DNA from: Dehalococcoidales bacterium
Lineage (GTDB): Bacteria > Chloroflexota > Dehalococcoidia > Dehalococcoidales > UBA5760
Assembly: GCA_028716225.1 (NCBI GenBank)
Contig: JAQUQE010000001.1
Span: 219,407 to 283,406 of the forward strand
DNA length: 64,000 bases
Direction of reading: 5' to 3'
In this document: positions 26,975 through 36,443 of the stretch, in pieces
Layout of the letters: each line of letters opens with the position of its first letter
Numbering within the stretch: the stretch's first letter is position 1
Notes under the pieces: generated by a model
Databases searched by the model: none
What the model was told of the DNA's origin: nothing
The model's input: the letters and a program-made list of their open reading frames with translations, nothing else
Made by a program: the position numbers and the translations under genes

Positions 26975-28405
26975 TCATTCCAGATAGTCCTTCAGCCGAC
27001 GGCTCCGGCTGGGGTGACGCAGCTTACGCAGCGCCTTAGCCTCAATCTGACGGATACGTTCCCTGGTTACATTAAACTCCTTACCCACCTCTTCCAGGGT
27101 ACGGCTTCTGCCATCCTCCAAACCGAATCTGAGCTGCAACACTCGCTGTTCACGGTGGGTGAGGGTACACAGTACATCATCAATCTGCTCTTTAAGCAAT
27201 TGACGGGAGGCAGACTCAGGAGGCGGCAGGGCATTGCGATCCTCAATAAAATCGCCCAGATGGCTATCATTCTCTTCACCGATAGGAGATTCCAGCGATA
27301 TCGGCAGCTGGGCTACCTTGATGATTTCCCTTACCTTTTCCGTGGGTATCTCCAGCTCGACACCGATTTCCTTGGGGGTAGCCTCCCGTCCCAACTTCTG
27401 GGCCAGGCGACGGCTCACCCTCAGCAGTCGGTTAATCGTCTCGATCATATGGACAGGAACACGAATCGTACGTGCCTGGTCAGCTATAGCACGGGTAATC
27501 GCCTGCCGAATCCACCAGGTAGCATAGGTGCTGAACTTGTAGCCACGGCGGTAATCAAACTTCTCCACAGCCTTAATCAGACCGATATTCCCCTCCTGAA
27601 TCAGGTCGAGGAGAGACATACCCCGTCCGACATGCTTTTTAGCAACACTAACTACCAAACGCAGATTGGCTTTAATCAGATGGCTCTCTGAACGTTGCGC
27701 TTCATACTGAATATTCCTTATGTGGGACCGGAATAACTGCTCATAGCCCTGAATAGACTCAATGAAATCCTTATTCTCTACCAGGCTCTCTATTTCGGAC
27801 ACGGGAGTGCCGTCTCCAATAGCCTCGATAATCTCCTTGGGCAATAAGGAGCTGTTTAGCGACAGGTTAATCAGGAGATGTTCCACCTCCGGGATCGATT
27901 TACCCGTCTGGTAAGCCACCGCCTGGATTAGTTGCTGGTCTATCTCACCGTCGATGTTATCCCGCAGTCTAGTATTAAATATAAGCTCCTCAAAGCTGCT
28001 GGTTGGCACCAAATCGACCTGCTCTAAGGCGATGCTAATAAAACTGGAAAGTTGCCCTATCTCCTTAAGCATAGTAAGTACTATCTCAACTGCCGAAGGC
28101 TGCCTTCCGTAGTTATCCAGGAATTCCTGCTCGATTTCAGCGATTCTTTTCCCCTCTGCTATCCTTCGAGACAGGGCCTGCTCATTCTTGGCAGTGAGCA
28201 GGGACACCCTGCCGATTTCATGAAGATAGATACGCACCGGATCGTCGGTAATCTCCTGCTCGTCTATTTGATGGAGCGGTAATTCCAGCTCGTCGGCTAC
28301 ATCGGGATGAAGCTCTTCGTTCAGTCTTTCATACGATGATAGGTCTTCGTCGCCATGGTCCTGAGGTGAAAAATCCTGAGTTTCGTCGGTGTTTTCCTGA
28401 TTCAT
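26975..28405 (-). CDS. rpoD: Housekeeping RNA polymerase sigma factor (RpoD/SigA)
   Basis: A 476-residue sigma-70 factor. Region 1.2 is [22 protein letters not shown]; region 2 reads [57 protein letters not shown], the hallmark of group 1 factors; region 3 follows with [13 protein letters not shown]; region 4 ends in [25 protein letters not shown]. It overlaps dnaG by four bases (ATGA), so translation is coupled; the dnaG-rpoD pair is part of the classic macromolecular synthesis operon. The TTGACA/TATAAT-like promoters in this window are what such a factor should read. Confidence 0.97.
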   Translation of the reverse strand: MNQENTDETQDFSPQDHGDEDLSSYERLNEELHPDVADELELPLHQIDEQEITDDPVRIYLHEIGRVSLLTAKNEQALSRRIAEGKRIAEIEQEFLDNYGRQPSAVEIVLTMLKEIGQLSSFISIALEQVDLVPTSSFEELIFNTRLRDNIDGEIDQQLIQAVAYQTGKSIPEVEHLLINLSLNSSLLPKEIIEAIGDGTPVSEIESLVENKDFIESIQGYEQLFRSHIRNIQYEAQRSESHLIKANLRLVVSVAKKHVGRGMSLLDLIQEGNIGLIKAVEKFDYRRGYKFSTYATWWIRQAITRAIADQARTIRVPVHMIETINRLLRVSRRLAQKLGREATPKEIGVELEIPTEKVREIIKVAQLPISLESPIGEENDSHLGDFIEDRNALPPPESASRQLLKEQIDDVLCTLTHREQRVLQLRFGLEDGRSRTLEEVGKEFNVTRERIRQIEAKALRKLRHPSRSRRLKDYLE

Positions 28406-30189
28406 TTCTTACTCCCCTTTATACCTGCCCCTCTGCTCTTTTGGGTAAAGACCTCACCCAGCTGGGTACTGATATCTACCCCCTGCTCCTTCAGCTTGGC
28501 CAACTCGGCGGTACTGCCACCCAGTTCAGCCTCCAGAGCCAGTGCCGCCGCCCTTTTTACCTCGAGACTGCGTAGAAACCTCTCGCGCAGGCGAAGCTTA
28601 CCGTCAGTATATTTCTGCTCTATCCGGTTATCCATTAAGTCCTTCTTCAATAACAAATCAAGGTGTTCTTGAATAGCTATATCAAGCCCACCCCTCCAAG
28701 ATAGTATATCACCGCTCTGCCGCCAAGTGGTAAATATCTCCCGGTTTTCGCTGTTTTCAAAGTATTCCGGTAGCAGCTCCTGGGAACGCTTCTTCAGCTC
28801 AGGGTGCTGCAATAGGAGGGCCAGGAAATACTCCTCGAGCGGGCTGGAATAGACAGAGCGTAGCGACTGTTCCGGAACTCTTTGCCGCACTACTCCTGCC
28901 CGTGAGCCAGCCGGTGTTGGCTTGATTCGTCTTAACACGTTTTCCAGGTTACGCCCGGTAACATTGACCAGCCGAGACAACTTCTCCAGGTAGTGCCCCT
29001 GACGCACGATGTCATTCATCCCAGCAATGATGGGAAGCAGCCTGTCCGCGGCCAGTGACTTATCCCTGGCCGTACTAAGGTCGAGACCGGCGGTAATCAT
29101 ACTGAAGGTATAGTCCATAATGGGCATAGCCTTACCGAGCAGGTCCTGCCAGATCCGGGCATCTTCTTTAATGACACTGTCGGGATCTTTTCCATCCGGG
29201 AGGGCGATAACCCTTACTTCAGCACCCAGGGTATTCTCATAACCTACGCTCCTCAGCATCGCTTCCTCACCGGCAGCATCGGCATCAAGGGCTAAGATTA
29301 CGTTCCTGGTTAGTCGCTTCAAAATATTAATCTGCTTCTCGGTAACCGCAGTCCCCATTGACGCAACCACATTACTAAAGCCACACCGATGGGCGGTGAT
29401 GGCGTCCATAAAGCCTTCCACAATCACTACCGCATCCTGCTCTCTAATTGCCGGCGCCGCCAGGTCTATGCCATACAGGATACTACCCTTATCAAACACC
29501 GCCGTCTGCGGAGAGTTGAGGTATTTAGGCAACGAATCGTCAAGAGCCCTGGCGCCAAAACCGATGATGTGCCCCTTAGCATCACGTATCGGGAACATCA
29601 ACCGGTTACGAAACCGGTCATAGCTTCCCCCCGCTTCTTTCTCTGTTACCAAGCCTCCGTTAAGCAGTTCTTTCTCATTATGGCCCCGCTCCTCCAGGTA
29701 CTTTTTTAGTGCGTCCCAGCTATTCAGACTGAAGCCCAGTCGAAAGCTGACGATGGTCTCTGATGAGAGGTCTCGATCAGCGGCATATTCCCTGGCCTTC
29801 TCCGCAGCCGGTGAATTCAAAAGCAGTTCATGAAAATACCGGGCGGCAGCTTCGTTAATCTGATAAAGCTTCTCCTTCTCATCTTTGCCGACACGAGACT
29901 CGGACCTCGATGGTATACCGACCCCGACCCTTTCCCCCAGCAGGCGCAGGGCTTCTCCGAAATCAAGACCCTCCTTTTTCATAAGGAAAGAAAAGACATC
30001 ACCGCCGGTGCCGCAGGCGCCAAAGCAGTGCCAGCTCTGCTGCTCGGGATAGACAAAAAAAGAGGGGGTCTTTTCACTGTGGAACGGACATAGCCCTCTT
30101 AAGGTCCGCCCCGATTTGGTCAGTGAAGTGTACTGGCTGATGATATCAACGATGTCGACCCTTTGCTTTACCTCTTCAATGACACTCAT
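28402..30189 (-). CDS. dnaG: DNA primase
   Basis: Makes RNA primers at the replication fork. The N-terminal zinc domain has CPFH (Cys34, His37) and HCFGAC (Cys55, Cys59); here the last pair is C-x3-C where many primases have C-x2-C. The TOPRIM core shows [10 protein letters not shown] and [11 protein letters not shown]; the C-terminal helicase-binding domain follows. Length is 595 residues. GTG at 30192 directly precedes ATG 30189; I chose ATG. Downstream rpoD overlaps by four bases. Confidence 0.97.
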   Translation of the reverse strand: MSVIEEVKQRVDIVDIISQYTSLTKSGRTLRGLCPFHSEKTPSFFVYPEQQSWHCFGACGTGGDVFSFLMKKEGLDFGEALRLLGERVGVGIPSRSESRVGKDEKEKLYQINEAAARYFHELLLNSPAAEKAREYAADRDLSSETIVSFRLGFSLNSWDALKKYLEERGHNEKELLNGGLVTEKEAGGSYDRFRNRLMFPIRDAKGHIIGFGARALDDSLPKYLNSPQTAVFDKGSILYGIDLAAPAIREQDAVVIVEGFMDAITAHRCGFSNVVASMGTAVTEKQINILKRLTRNVILALDADAAGEEAMLRSVGYENTLGAEVRVIALPDGKDPDSVIKEDARIWQDLLGKAMPIMDYTFSMITAGLDLSTARDKSLAADRLLPIIAGMNDIVRQGHYLEKLSRLVNVTGRNLENVLRRIKPTPAGSRAGVVRQRVPEQSLRSVYSSPLEEYFLALLLQHPELKKRSQELLPEYFENSENREIFTTWRQSGDILSWRGGLDIAIQEHLDLLLKKDLMDNRIEQKYTDGKLRLRERFLRSLEVKRAAALALEAELGGSTAELAKLKEQGVDISTQLGEVFTQKSRGAGIKGSKK

Positions 30190-30246
30190 CACTAAAACCT
30201 GTTCCGTCGTCTCTCTTCAGGTTATCACTATCCAATATATATTCTA

Positions 30247-30996
30247 TCAGCTACCGACATCGATGACGAATACTGCCTGATAGGGCTTGTGGGCAACATA
30301 ACCCACCTTTTCTTTAACTATCGCCATAGTGGGATCAGCGACAATCCATATCCCACTGCTGTATTTTTTGGGCAGGAGATTGGAATGCGCCGGGTCAAAA
30401 CAGAGTATGCGGGCGTCACTACTCATTCCTAAAATATCCAGTATCGTCTTCTCCTCTTCAATGAAAGCCTCGCCGTCTCCGGAATAATAGACGAGACAGG
30501 TCATATGGTCCATTATCCAGTCGTCATCCGTATCAATACTGGCGATGGCGGCATCCAGACCAACCGATTCGTACAGGCTGGCCAGTAGAATGGCAAAATC
30601 ATCGCAGTCACCACCTCCGGCATTGATGGTCTCATGAGCGTAGGCAAAATAGTTGTGACCCTTTGGGTCGCTGACATATCTGATATTACCGGCTGCCCAC
30701 CGGTTTATTTGCCATATCTTCCAGGCTTCCGAGTTGGCCTCTATCTCATCCGGACAATCCCGAACCGCCGATACCGCGGTATTCCTGACCAGCGGGTCGG
30801 CTGACTCAACATAGTACTCGACACTCTGAGGCCGCTGCTGATCGGATTGGGACATGCTTACCGCCGGCTCCGGGGTTTTGTCATCAGGAATCCCTCTCCC
30901 CGGCAGACAGGCCGCCCCAACGAAGGCCAGCAAACCGACCAAGAAAACCAGTATAACCAGGTACGTTCCAAATAGCAACCGCCTCTTCCGTTTCAT
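30247..30996 (-). CDS. Transglutaminase-like lipoprotein
   Basis: A 249-residue exported protein: charged N-terminus KRKRR, a hydrophobic stretch, and a lipobox-like GAAC, so it is probably lipid-anchored outside the membrane. The transglutaminase-like core has RYVSDPKG, the Cys motif GGGDCDDFAILLASLYESVG, then a His in DHMTCLVYY and Asp in IVADPTM, a plausible Cys-His-Asp triad. Such domains act as peptidases or cross-linkers of cell-surface proteins; substrate unknown. It abuts dgt exactly (TGA then ATG), so it belongs to the ppsA-dgt-dnaG-rpoD transcript. Confidence 0.82.
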   Translation of the reverse strand: MKRKRRLLFGTYLVILVFLVGLLAFVGAACLPGRGIPDDKTPEPAVSMSQSDQQRPQSVEYYVESADPLVRNTAVSAVRDCPDEIEANSEAWKIWQINRWAAGNIRYVSDPKGHNYFAYAHETINAGGGDCDDFAILLASLYESVGLDAAIASIDTDDDWIMDHMTCLVYYSGDGEAFIEEEKTILDILGMSSDARILCFDPAHSNLLPKKYSSGIWIVADPTMAIVKEKVGYVAHKPYQAVFVIDVGS

Positions 30997-32040
30997 TCAG
31001 TCCTCTGCTATCTCCGCCGCCATTCTCAGGGCATAATGGTCAGTCATACCGGCGATATGATCAACCACCCTCCTTGCCATTTCATCACTATAGAGACGGT
31101 ACTCCGGCGGCAATTTGTCTTCACCCTGATTTAAGTACCGGTATAAGCGGCAAATTACCCGCCTTGCCTCCTCCGCCTCTTCTCCACTGGAGATGGGATC
31201 ATACACCCGCTCAAAGAGGAACTTACGTAGAGTATTGGTTGCCTCCTTCACTTCATGGCTCATACCGATAGCGGGATCACTTGGTACATCCGAGCCGTTG
31301 ACTGCCTGCCAGGAATACTCAATGATATCAGAGACCATAGTATTAATACGCTGCGAATGGGACAACCCTAGCACCCTGATTGCCGAGATCGGCAGATCAA
31401 CATCATTGAGAATACCCGCTCTTATCGCATCCCCGATATCGTGGTTAATATAGGCGATGATATCAGAAATCTTGCATACCTCTCCTTCCAGAGTATTTAC
31501 CCTGCCCCAATCCTTTCCCATAACCTCTGTCCTTGTCTTGGAGTGATTAACGATACCATCCCGTACTTCCCAGGTAAGATTGAGCCCCTGCCCATCATTC
31601 TCGAGCAAATCAACCACTCTCAGGCTCTGCTCGTTATGTCGGAAACCCTGGGAGTAGAGTTCATTCAGCATATCCTCACCCATGTGTCCGAACGGGGTAT
31701 GGCCCAGGTCATGCCCCAGAGCGATTGCCTCAGCCAGATCCTCATTCAGGTTCAGGGCACGAGCGATAGTACGTGCTATCTGAGAGACCTCAAGGGTATG
31801 GGTCAATCGGGTTACGTAGTGGTCGCCCAGAGGCGCAATAAATACCTGTGTCTTGTGTTTAAGGCGACGAAAGGCCTTGGAATGGATAATACGGTCACGA
31901 TCACGCTGAAAAGCGGTACGGATGGGGCAGGGATCTTCCGGCTTGAGACGACCTCGCGACTGCTTACTTTTCGCCGCATTAGGGGAAAGAGCTGCCTCTC
32001 TTTCTTCAGCAGACTGACGGATATTTAGCCGGCTAACCAT
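30997..32040 (-). CDS. dgt: Deoxyguanosinetriphosphate triphosphohydrolase-like protein
   Basis: HD-superfamily enzyme that hydrolyses dNTPs to deoxynucleoside and triphosphate. The signature FRRLKHKTQVF, then TRLTHTLEVSQIARTIARAL, and the HD motif LGHDLGHTPFGHMGE are all clear. Length 347 residues fits the type 2 Dgt subfamily, which lacks some of the E. coli protein. It overlaps the end of ppsA by a few bases and is followed immediately by the transglutaminase-like gene. Confidence 0.93.
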   Translation of the reverse strand: MVSRLNIRQSAEEREAALSPNAAKSKQSRGRLKPEDPCPIRTAFQRDRDRIIHSKAFRRLKHKTQVFIAPLGDHYVTRLTHTLEVSQIARTIARALNLNEDLAEAIALGHDLGHTPFGHMGEDMLNELYSQGFRHNEQSLRVVDLLENDGQGLNLTWEVRDGIVNHSKTRTEVMGKDWGRVNTLEGEVCKISDIIAYINHDIGDAIRAGILNDVDLPISAIRVLGLSHSQRINTMVSDIIEYSWQAVNGSDVPSDPAIGMSHEVKEATNTLRKFLFERVYDPISSGEEAEEARRVICRLYRYLNQGEDKLPPEYRLYSDEMARRVVDHIAGMTDHYALRMAAEIAED

Positions 32041-34294
32041 TAAGCTTCAGTTTTGCTTCCGCCTTGGAGATTATTTCTCTGGTAACGCCAATCATATCCG
32101 GACTTACCGAAACGGAGGTAATTCCCCATTGGACCAGCTTTTCGGTAAGGTCGGGGTATACCGATGGCGCCTGACCGCAGATAGAAGAGGTAACCCCCAT
32201 ACTATTGGTTGCCTTGATAACCTTCTCCAGGGAGAGGAGTACCGCCTCATCACGCTCATCGAATGACTGGGCCAGTACCGCATTGTCCCGATCAACACCC
32301 AGAGTAAGCTGAGTCAGGTCGTTAGAGCCGATTGATACACCGTCGATACCACAGGCAAGGAATTTCTCGATCAGAATTACGTTAGATGGCAACTCCACCA
32401 TCATCCATATCTTGAAATCGCTGGAGCGCTTCAGCCCCTCTGCTGCCATAACCTCCAGTGTCCGGGACAGCTCACTGACGGTTCGCACAAACGGAATCAT
32501 GACCCACAGGTTAGGATAGTCCTGTCGTACCTTCTTAATAGCATTCAACTCCAGTTTGAAGACATCAATGTCCTTGATGTATCGCGAAGCCCCCCGGTAA
32601 CCGAGCATCGGGTTTTCTTCGACTTCTTCGTACTCCTCCCCACCCTTAAGCGACCGGTATTCGTTGGTCTTGAAATCGTTGGTCCGGTATACTACCGGCC
32701 GGGGGTTAAAGGCTTTAGCAAAAGCCGTTATTCCATTGGCAAGTTTAGTGGTGAATTCATCACCCCTGTTCTGGCTGAGCATGTAACTGGGGTGCTCTCC
32801 GATATGGGCAACCATAAACTCGGCACGCAGCAGACCGACACCATCCACATTACGGGCCGCCACTGAATCAACCAGCTCCGGCTGGGCCAGGTTAACATAC
32901 ACCCTGGTCTTGGTCTTAATCGTTTCCTTCAGGACACCGGAAACCGAAGCGGTCTGCATTCTTCGGGCTACCTTCCCATCATAAATCTTGCCGTGCGAAC
33001 CATCCACAGTGATCACCTGGTTATCGCTTAAAGTTTCGGTAGCTTTTTCGGTACCCACGACGCAGGGAATACCCAGCTCACGGCTGATAATTGCGGCATG
33101 GGCGGTCCTGCCACCACGGTTGGTGACAATAGCAGCCGCTCTTTTCATCGCCGGTACGAAATCAGGAGTAGTCATTTCGGCAACCAGGATATCCCCTTCG
33201 GTCACCCGGTCAATCTGAGAGGCATCCGGTACTATCACTACCGGACCCGAAGCGATACCGGGACTGGCGGATACTCCTTTTAAGAGTACCGGGGCCTTTA
33301 TTTCCGGTTCAACCTCGGTGAATTCTTTCACGGTAGTTACCGGACGGGTCTGAACGATAAATATCTCTTTGCCTTCCTTAGCCCATTCGATATCCTGGGG
33401 AACTCCATAGTGCTTCTCTATCTGTTTTCCTACGCTGGCCAGTGCGGTTATATCCTGGTCGGATATTTTCTGCAGGGACCGAGTTGAGGCAGGGACCTGC
33501 ACCCAGATATTAGTTTTTTCACTACTGCGGTCAGGATTAATAATCAACTGACGGTCCTGCCGGCTCATCTTCTTTGAAATGATACTTAAGCTCTCTTTAT
33601 CGACAATGTAGAGATCCGGGTTCTCCTCTCCCGATACGATAGCTTCACCCAGACCATAGATCGCTTCGATGACAATCTCGTTGGTAACACTGGTTACCGG
33701 TTCAACAGTAAACATAACGCCGGAAGCTTCCGACTGCACCATCCTCTGTACCGGAACGGCAATACCAACCTTAAAGTGATCAAATCCCTGTTTCTCCCTG
33801 TAGAATATGGCACGGGCTTCAAAAAGGGATGCCCAACAGCTATGAACCGCAGCGATTACTCCTTTCTCATCCCCTATATTGAGATAGGTACTCTGCTGCC
33901 CGGCGAACGAAGCCTCCGGCAGGTCTTCCGCAGTTGCCGAGGAACGTACAGCGACCAGGCCACCACCTAATTTGGCATAAGCACTCTTGATCTCAGTAAC
34001 CAGCTCCGCCGGCATGGTAGCCTTAAGGATTACCTCCCGCACCTCTGCTGCCGTTTGCTGAAGTTGTTTGCTGTCATTAACATCCAGTGGCTGAAGAAGC
34101 TGGCGAATTTTATCGGTTACTCCCGTCTGCTTGAGAAAATTAAAATAGGCACTGGCGGTTACCACAAAGCCCGGGGGTACCGGGATACCGGCATTGGTCA
34201 TTTCACCCAGGTTAGCTCCCTTACCACCGACAACAGGTATATCATTCTTCGTAATCTCATTGAACCAGAGGATAGCTTTCTCACCACTGTGCAT
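32033..34294 (-). CDS. ppsA: Phosphoenolpyruvate synthase
   Basis: Makes phosphoenolpyruvate from pyruvate and ATP (gluconeogenesis). The N-terminal ATP-grasp part begins LWFNEITKNDIPVVGGKGANLGEM and contains ARAIFYREKQGF; the swivelling domain has the phospho-His motif GGRTAHAAIISRELGIPCVVG; the C-terminal PEP/pyruvate domain has NPMLGYRGASRY, ELPSNVILIEKF and GSNDLTQLTLGVDRD. The 753 residues match PpsA rather than pyruvate phosphate dikinase. AGGGGG lies ten bases before ATG 34294; TTG 34300 is the alternative. It is the first gene of the operon running to rpoD. Confidence 0.95.
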   Translation of the reverse strand: MHSGEKAILWFNEITKNDIPVVGGKGANLGEMTNAGIPVPPGFVVTASAYFNFLKQTGVTDKIRQLLQPLDVNDSKQLQQTAAEVREVILKATMPAELVTEIKSAYAKLGGGLVAVRSSATAEDLPEASFAGQQSTYLNIGDEKGVIAAVHSCWASLFEARAIFYREKQGFDHFKVGIAVPVQRMVQSEASGVMFTVEPVTSVTNEIVIEAIYGLGEAIVSGEENPDLYIVDKESLSIISKKMSRQDRQLIINPDRSSEKTNIWVQVPASTRSLQKISDQDITALASVGKQIEKHYGVPQDIEWAKEGKEIFIVQTRPVTTVKEFTEVEPEIKAPVLLKGVSASPGIASGPVVIVPDASQIDRVTEGDILVAEMTTPDFVPAMKRAAAIVTNRGGRTAHAAIISRELGIPCVVGTEKATETLSDNQVITVDGSHGKIYDGKVARRMQTASVSGVLKETIKTKTRVYVNLAQPELVDSVAARNVDGVGLLRAEFMVAHIGEHPSYMLSQNRGDEFTTKLANGITAFAKAFNPRPVVYRTNDFKTNEYRSLKGGEEYEEVEENPMLGYRGASRYIKDIDVFKLELNAIKKVRQDYPNLWVMIPFVRTVSELSRTLEVMAAEGLKRSSDFKIWMMVELPSNVILIEKFLACGIDGVSIGSNDLTQLTLGVDRDNAVLAQSFDERDEAVLLSLEKVIKATNSMGVTSSICGQAPSVYPDLTEKLVQWGITSVSVSPDMIGVTREIISKAEAKLKLNG

Positions 34295-34353
34295 AATCAA
34301 AGATCCCCCTTAATGATTAAGATAAGCTACATTAGTTTTTATTTTAGAGCTTT

Positions 34354-34362
34354 ATTATATCA
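34354..34362 (-). promoter_or_regulatory. Extended -10 promoter of the ppsA operon
   Basis: On the minus strand the bases read TGATATAAT, a TATAAT with the TG of an extended -10 element; no good -35 box lies 16-18 bases upstream. Start expected near 34347, about 50 bases before ppsA. It lies back to back with the promoter at 34374. Confidence 0.6.
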
Positions 34363-34373
34363 TATGTTTCCGG

Positions 34374-34402
34374 TTGACAGTAGTTTTGCTGAAAGGTAGA
34401 AT
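34374..34402 (+). promoter_or_regulatory. Promoter of the bifunctional-nuclease-like gene
   Basis: TTGACA at 34374-34379 and TAGAAT at 34397-34402 with the ideal 17-base spacer; start expected near 34409. The in-frame TTG inside the -35 box is therefore not a start codon. Confidence 0.8.
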
Positions 34403-34430
34403 TAGACTAGCTGAAAGGGGAGGCACGGCG

Positions 34431-34985
34431 ATGATAGAAATGACCATTGATAGCATCCGGGTCAGTCTGATGAACTACCAGCGGGTGGTAATCTTAAAGG
34501 AGAAGGATACGGAGCGTTACCTGCCTATCTGGATCGGTGCTGCCGAAGCGGATGCTATAGCGGTCAAGCTACAAAATGTTAATGTTCCGCGGCCTTTGAC
34601 TCATGATCTGTTACAATCGGTAATAGAAGTCCTGGGAGCCAGCATCAATTCCATTATCGTCAGCGACCTGAAGAACGATACGTTCTATGCCCGGATTTTA
34701 CTCAACGTGGATGGTGGTTTAATGGAGGTAGACTCCCGCCCCAGCGATGCGCTGGCTCTTGCAGTGCGTGCGGAGGTGCCTATCTATGCCGAAGAGTCGG
34801 TTCTGGATAAGGCCGGTATCTTCCTGGATAAGGAGTCCGGCAAGCCTACCTTCGGAGAAGGCGGATTAGATGATACCGAGGGTGAGAAGAAGGCAATTAG
34901 CGAAGAAGAGATGAAAAAGATGTCGGCTTTCCAGGAATTTATTAACACCCTTGACCTGGATGATTTTGATAAGCGTAAGTCTTAA
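34431..34985 (+). CDS. Bifunctional nuclease (BFN/DUF151) family protein
   Basis: A 184-residue protein: MIEMTIDSIRVSLMNYQRVVILKEKD, YLPIWIGAAEADAIAVKLQ, RPLTHDLL, and VDSRPSDALALAVRAEVPIYAEE make the BFN domain complete. Plant and Thermotoga homologues are reported to have DNase and RNase activity; in most bacteria the role is unknown. The C-terminal 45 residues form a charged tail with a helical segment (SEEEMKKMSAFQEFINTLDLDDFDKRKS) seen in family members next to UvrB/UvrC motifs. GGGGAGG sets ATG 34431. Confidence 0.9.
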   Translation: MIEMTIDSIRVSLMNYQRVVILKEKDTERYLPIWIGAAEADAIAVKLQNVNVPRPLTHDLLQSVIEVLGASINSIIVSDLKNDTFYARILLNVDGGLMEVDSRPSDALALAVRAEVPIYAEESVLDKAGIFLDKESGKPTFGEGGLDDTEGEKKAISEEEMKKMSAFQEFINTLDLDDFDKRKS

Positions 34986-35013
34986 ACCTGACTACTAACG
35001 GTGCAAATAATAC

Positions 35014-35056
35014 ATCCCCTCTCTGCTAGTTATTCCGAGCAGAGAGGGGATATTTT
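35014..35056 (+). terminator. Strong Rho-independent terminator between convergent genes
   Basis: Arms ATCCCCTCTCTGCT (35014-35027) and AGCAGAGAGGGGAT (35038-35051) pair perfectly over 14 bases, with a 10-base loop, then ATTTT. It ends the BFN-like transcript, and may also stop the convergent rpsP-khpA transcript, although the T-run on that side is poor. Confidence 0.85.
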
Positions 35057-35112
35057 CGCTTGGTAGACTACTATCCGGCCTATTCAGAATCCTGATAAAT
35101 AAAAGGTTCTTT

Positions 35113-35340
35113 TCAGAGAATTTCGAGCGATGCCCTGGTGCCTGCCTTAGCTGCTTTCACCCTTATCAAGGTTCGTATGGCGGCAGCAATTCGACCCTGT
35201 TTGCCAATAACCCTTCCTTTGTCGTCATCGGCAACCTGCAGGGTAAACTTAGCGCCCTCTTCATCGTTTTCTTCGGTAACGACCACGTCGTCAGGTGCAT
35301 TGACAATTGATTTAGCGATGTATTCTATTAGTTCCTTCAT
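35113..35340 (-). CDS. khpA: KH-domain RNA-binding protein KhpA
   Basis: A 75-residue single KH domain: [21 protein letters not shown], then [29 protein letters not shown] with the GxxG loop as GKQG. KhpA binds many RNAs, usually with KhpB, and affects cell division and translation in Gram-positive bacteria. The gene follows rpsP with a four-base ATGA overlap, the standard arrangement. Confidence 0.95.
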   Translation of the reverse strand: MKELIEYIAKSIVNAPDDVVVTEENDEEGAKFTLQVADDDKGRVIGKQGRIAAAIRTLIRVKAAKAGTRASLEIL

Positions 35341-35606
35341 GATTTCTCCTTGACTTTCTTGAACTTTTCCATGATTCCTATTTTGGATAGCAGCCTGTTA
35401 GCAGTAACTGTCGGTCGTGCCCCCTGCCCCAGCCAGTGCAACGCTCTCTCCTCATCAATCACCACTGTCTCCGGATCGGTCAGGGGATCAAAATGCCCGA
35501 TGACTTCGATGAATGCCCCGTCGCGGGGTGCCCGAGTATCAGCAATCACCACCCGGTAACTCGGCCTCTTCTTCGCTCCTACTCGTCGTAACCTGATTTT
35601 TACCAA
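35337..35606 (-). CDS. rpsP: 30S ribosomal protein S16 (TTG start)
   Basis: Reads [29 protein letters not shown] and SDPETV-type sequence ([18 protein letters not shown]), a complete S16 of 89 residues when started at TTG 35606. The ATG at 35627 would add seven residues not found in the family, has no binding site and lies almost at the expected transcription start; the GAGGAAGG lies between the two and can only serve the TTG. Overlaps khpA by four bases. Confidence 0.95.
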   Translation of the reverse strand: MVKIRLRRVGAKKRPSYRVVIADTRAPRDGAFIEVIGHFDPLTDPETVVIDEERALHWLGQGARPTVTANRLLSKIGIMEKFKKVKEKS

Positions 35607-35640
35607 TTGCCCAGCAACCTTCCTCATTAATATTACCCCT

Positions 35641-35670
35641 ATTATGCGCTACCAACTATTTGACTGTCAA
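35641..35670 (-). promoter_or_regulatory. Promoter of rpsP-khpA
   Basis: On the minus strand TTGACA (35670-35665) and CATAAT (35646-35641) are 18 bases apart. Start expected near 35634, 28 bases before the TTG start of rpsP. Confidence 0.7.
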
Positions 35671-35702
35671 TAGCTATGGCTGCGACTTAGCGACGGTTAC
35701 AT

Positions 35703-35732
35703 TTGCCAGTAAGTCGTTATAATAGCTATAAT
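35703..35732 (+). promoter_or_regulatory. Promoter giving a leaderless endonuclease V transcript
   Basis: TTGCCA at 35703-35708 and TATAAT at 35727-35732 have an 18-base spacer. Six bases after the -10 box comes the GTG start (35739), so transcript and reading frame should begin together. A second TATAAT overlaps at 35718-35723. Confidence 0.65.
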
Positions 35733-35738
35733 CAGAAG

Positions 35739-36443
35739 GTGAAGGTAGCAAGACTGCACAGTTGGAGAGTCAGTGCCGCTCAGGCTATTGATATCCAGCG
35801 AAGACTGGCGGGAAGAGTGTCCCGTGACGGTGAACCTGGCAGTCTCCGCTTTGTTGCCGGTGTAGACATATCGGTAAGTAGGGCACTGGGCACGGCTACG
35901 GCAGCGGTCGTCGTCTTAATATACCCCGAGCTGATAGCAGTAGAGATAAAGAAAGCCAGCGGCAGACTTACTATCCCCTACATCCCGGGATTGCTGTCGT
36001 TTCGGGAGGCTCCCCTGATTCTAGCCGCCTGCCGTAAGGTCAGCCTCACTCCCGACCTTATCCTGGTTGACGGACAGGGAATTGCCCATCCTCGGCGGGT
36101 AGGGTTAGCTTCCCACCTGGGACTTTTGCTGCGGATACCGACCGTTGGCTGTGCTAAATCACTGCTCTGCGGTAAATATACGGAGCCCGGTAATGAGCCG
36201 GGGGACTACAGCGAAATATTGGATAATGGTGAGACTATCGGAGCTGCGCTGCGCACCAGAGCCGGCGTGAAGCCTATTTATGTGTCCACGGGACACCTGA
36301 TTGGTCTCGAACCGGCTCTGTACCGGGTGCTTCAGTGCTGCCGGGGCTACCGATTACCCGAACCCACCCGTCTGGCTCACCTGGCCGCAGGCGGGAATCT
36401 GAAACCGGAAAATGATTACGGGAAGGCAGAATGCAGGAGTTAA
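35739..36443 (+). CDS. nfi: Endonuclease V (deoxyinosine endonuclease)
   Basis: Cuts DNA 3' to deoxyinosine. With GTG 35739 the protein starts VKVARLHSWRVSAAQAIDIQ and is 234 residues. Metal ligands are visible in FVAGVDISVS (Asp), FREAPLIL (Glu) and LILVDGQGIAHPRRVGLASHLG (Asp). The PYIPGLLSFRE segment is the family's wedge region. No ribosome binding site fits; the promoter suggests a leaderless message. Its end overlaps the start of prfB by 13 bases, so the two genes are coupled. Confidence 0.92.
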   Translation: MKVARLHSWRVSAAQAIDIQRRLAGRVSRDGEPGSLRFVAGVDISVSRALGTATAAVVVLIYPELIAVEIKKASGRLTIPYIPGLLSFREAPLILAACRKVSLTPDLILVDGQGIAHPRRVGLASHLGLLLRIPTVGCAKSLLCGKYTEPGNEPGDYSEILDNGETIGAALRTRAGVKPIYVSTGHLIGLEPALYRVLQCCRGYRLPEPTRLAHLAAGGNLKPENDYGKAECRS

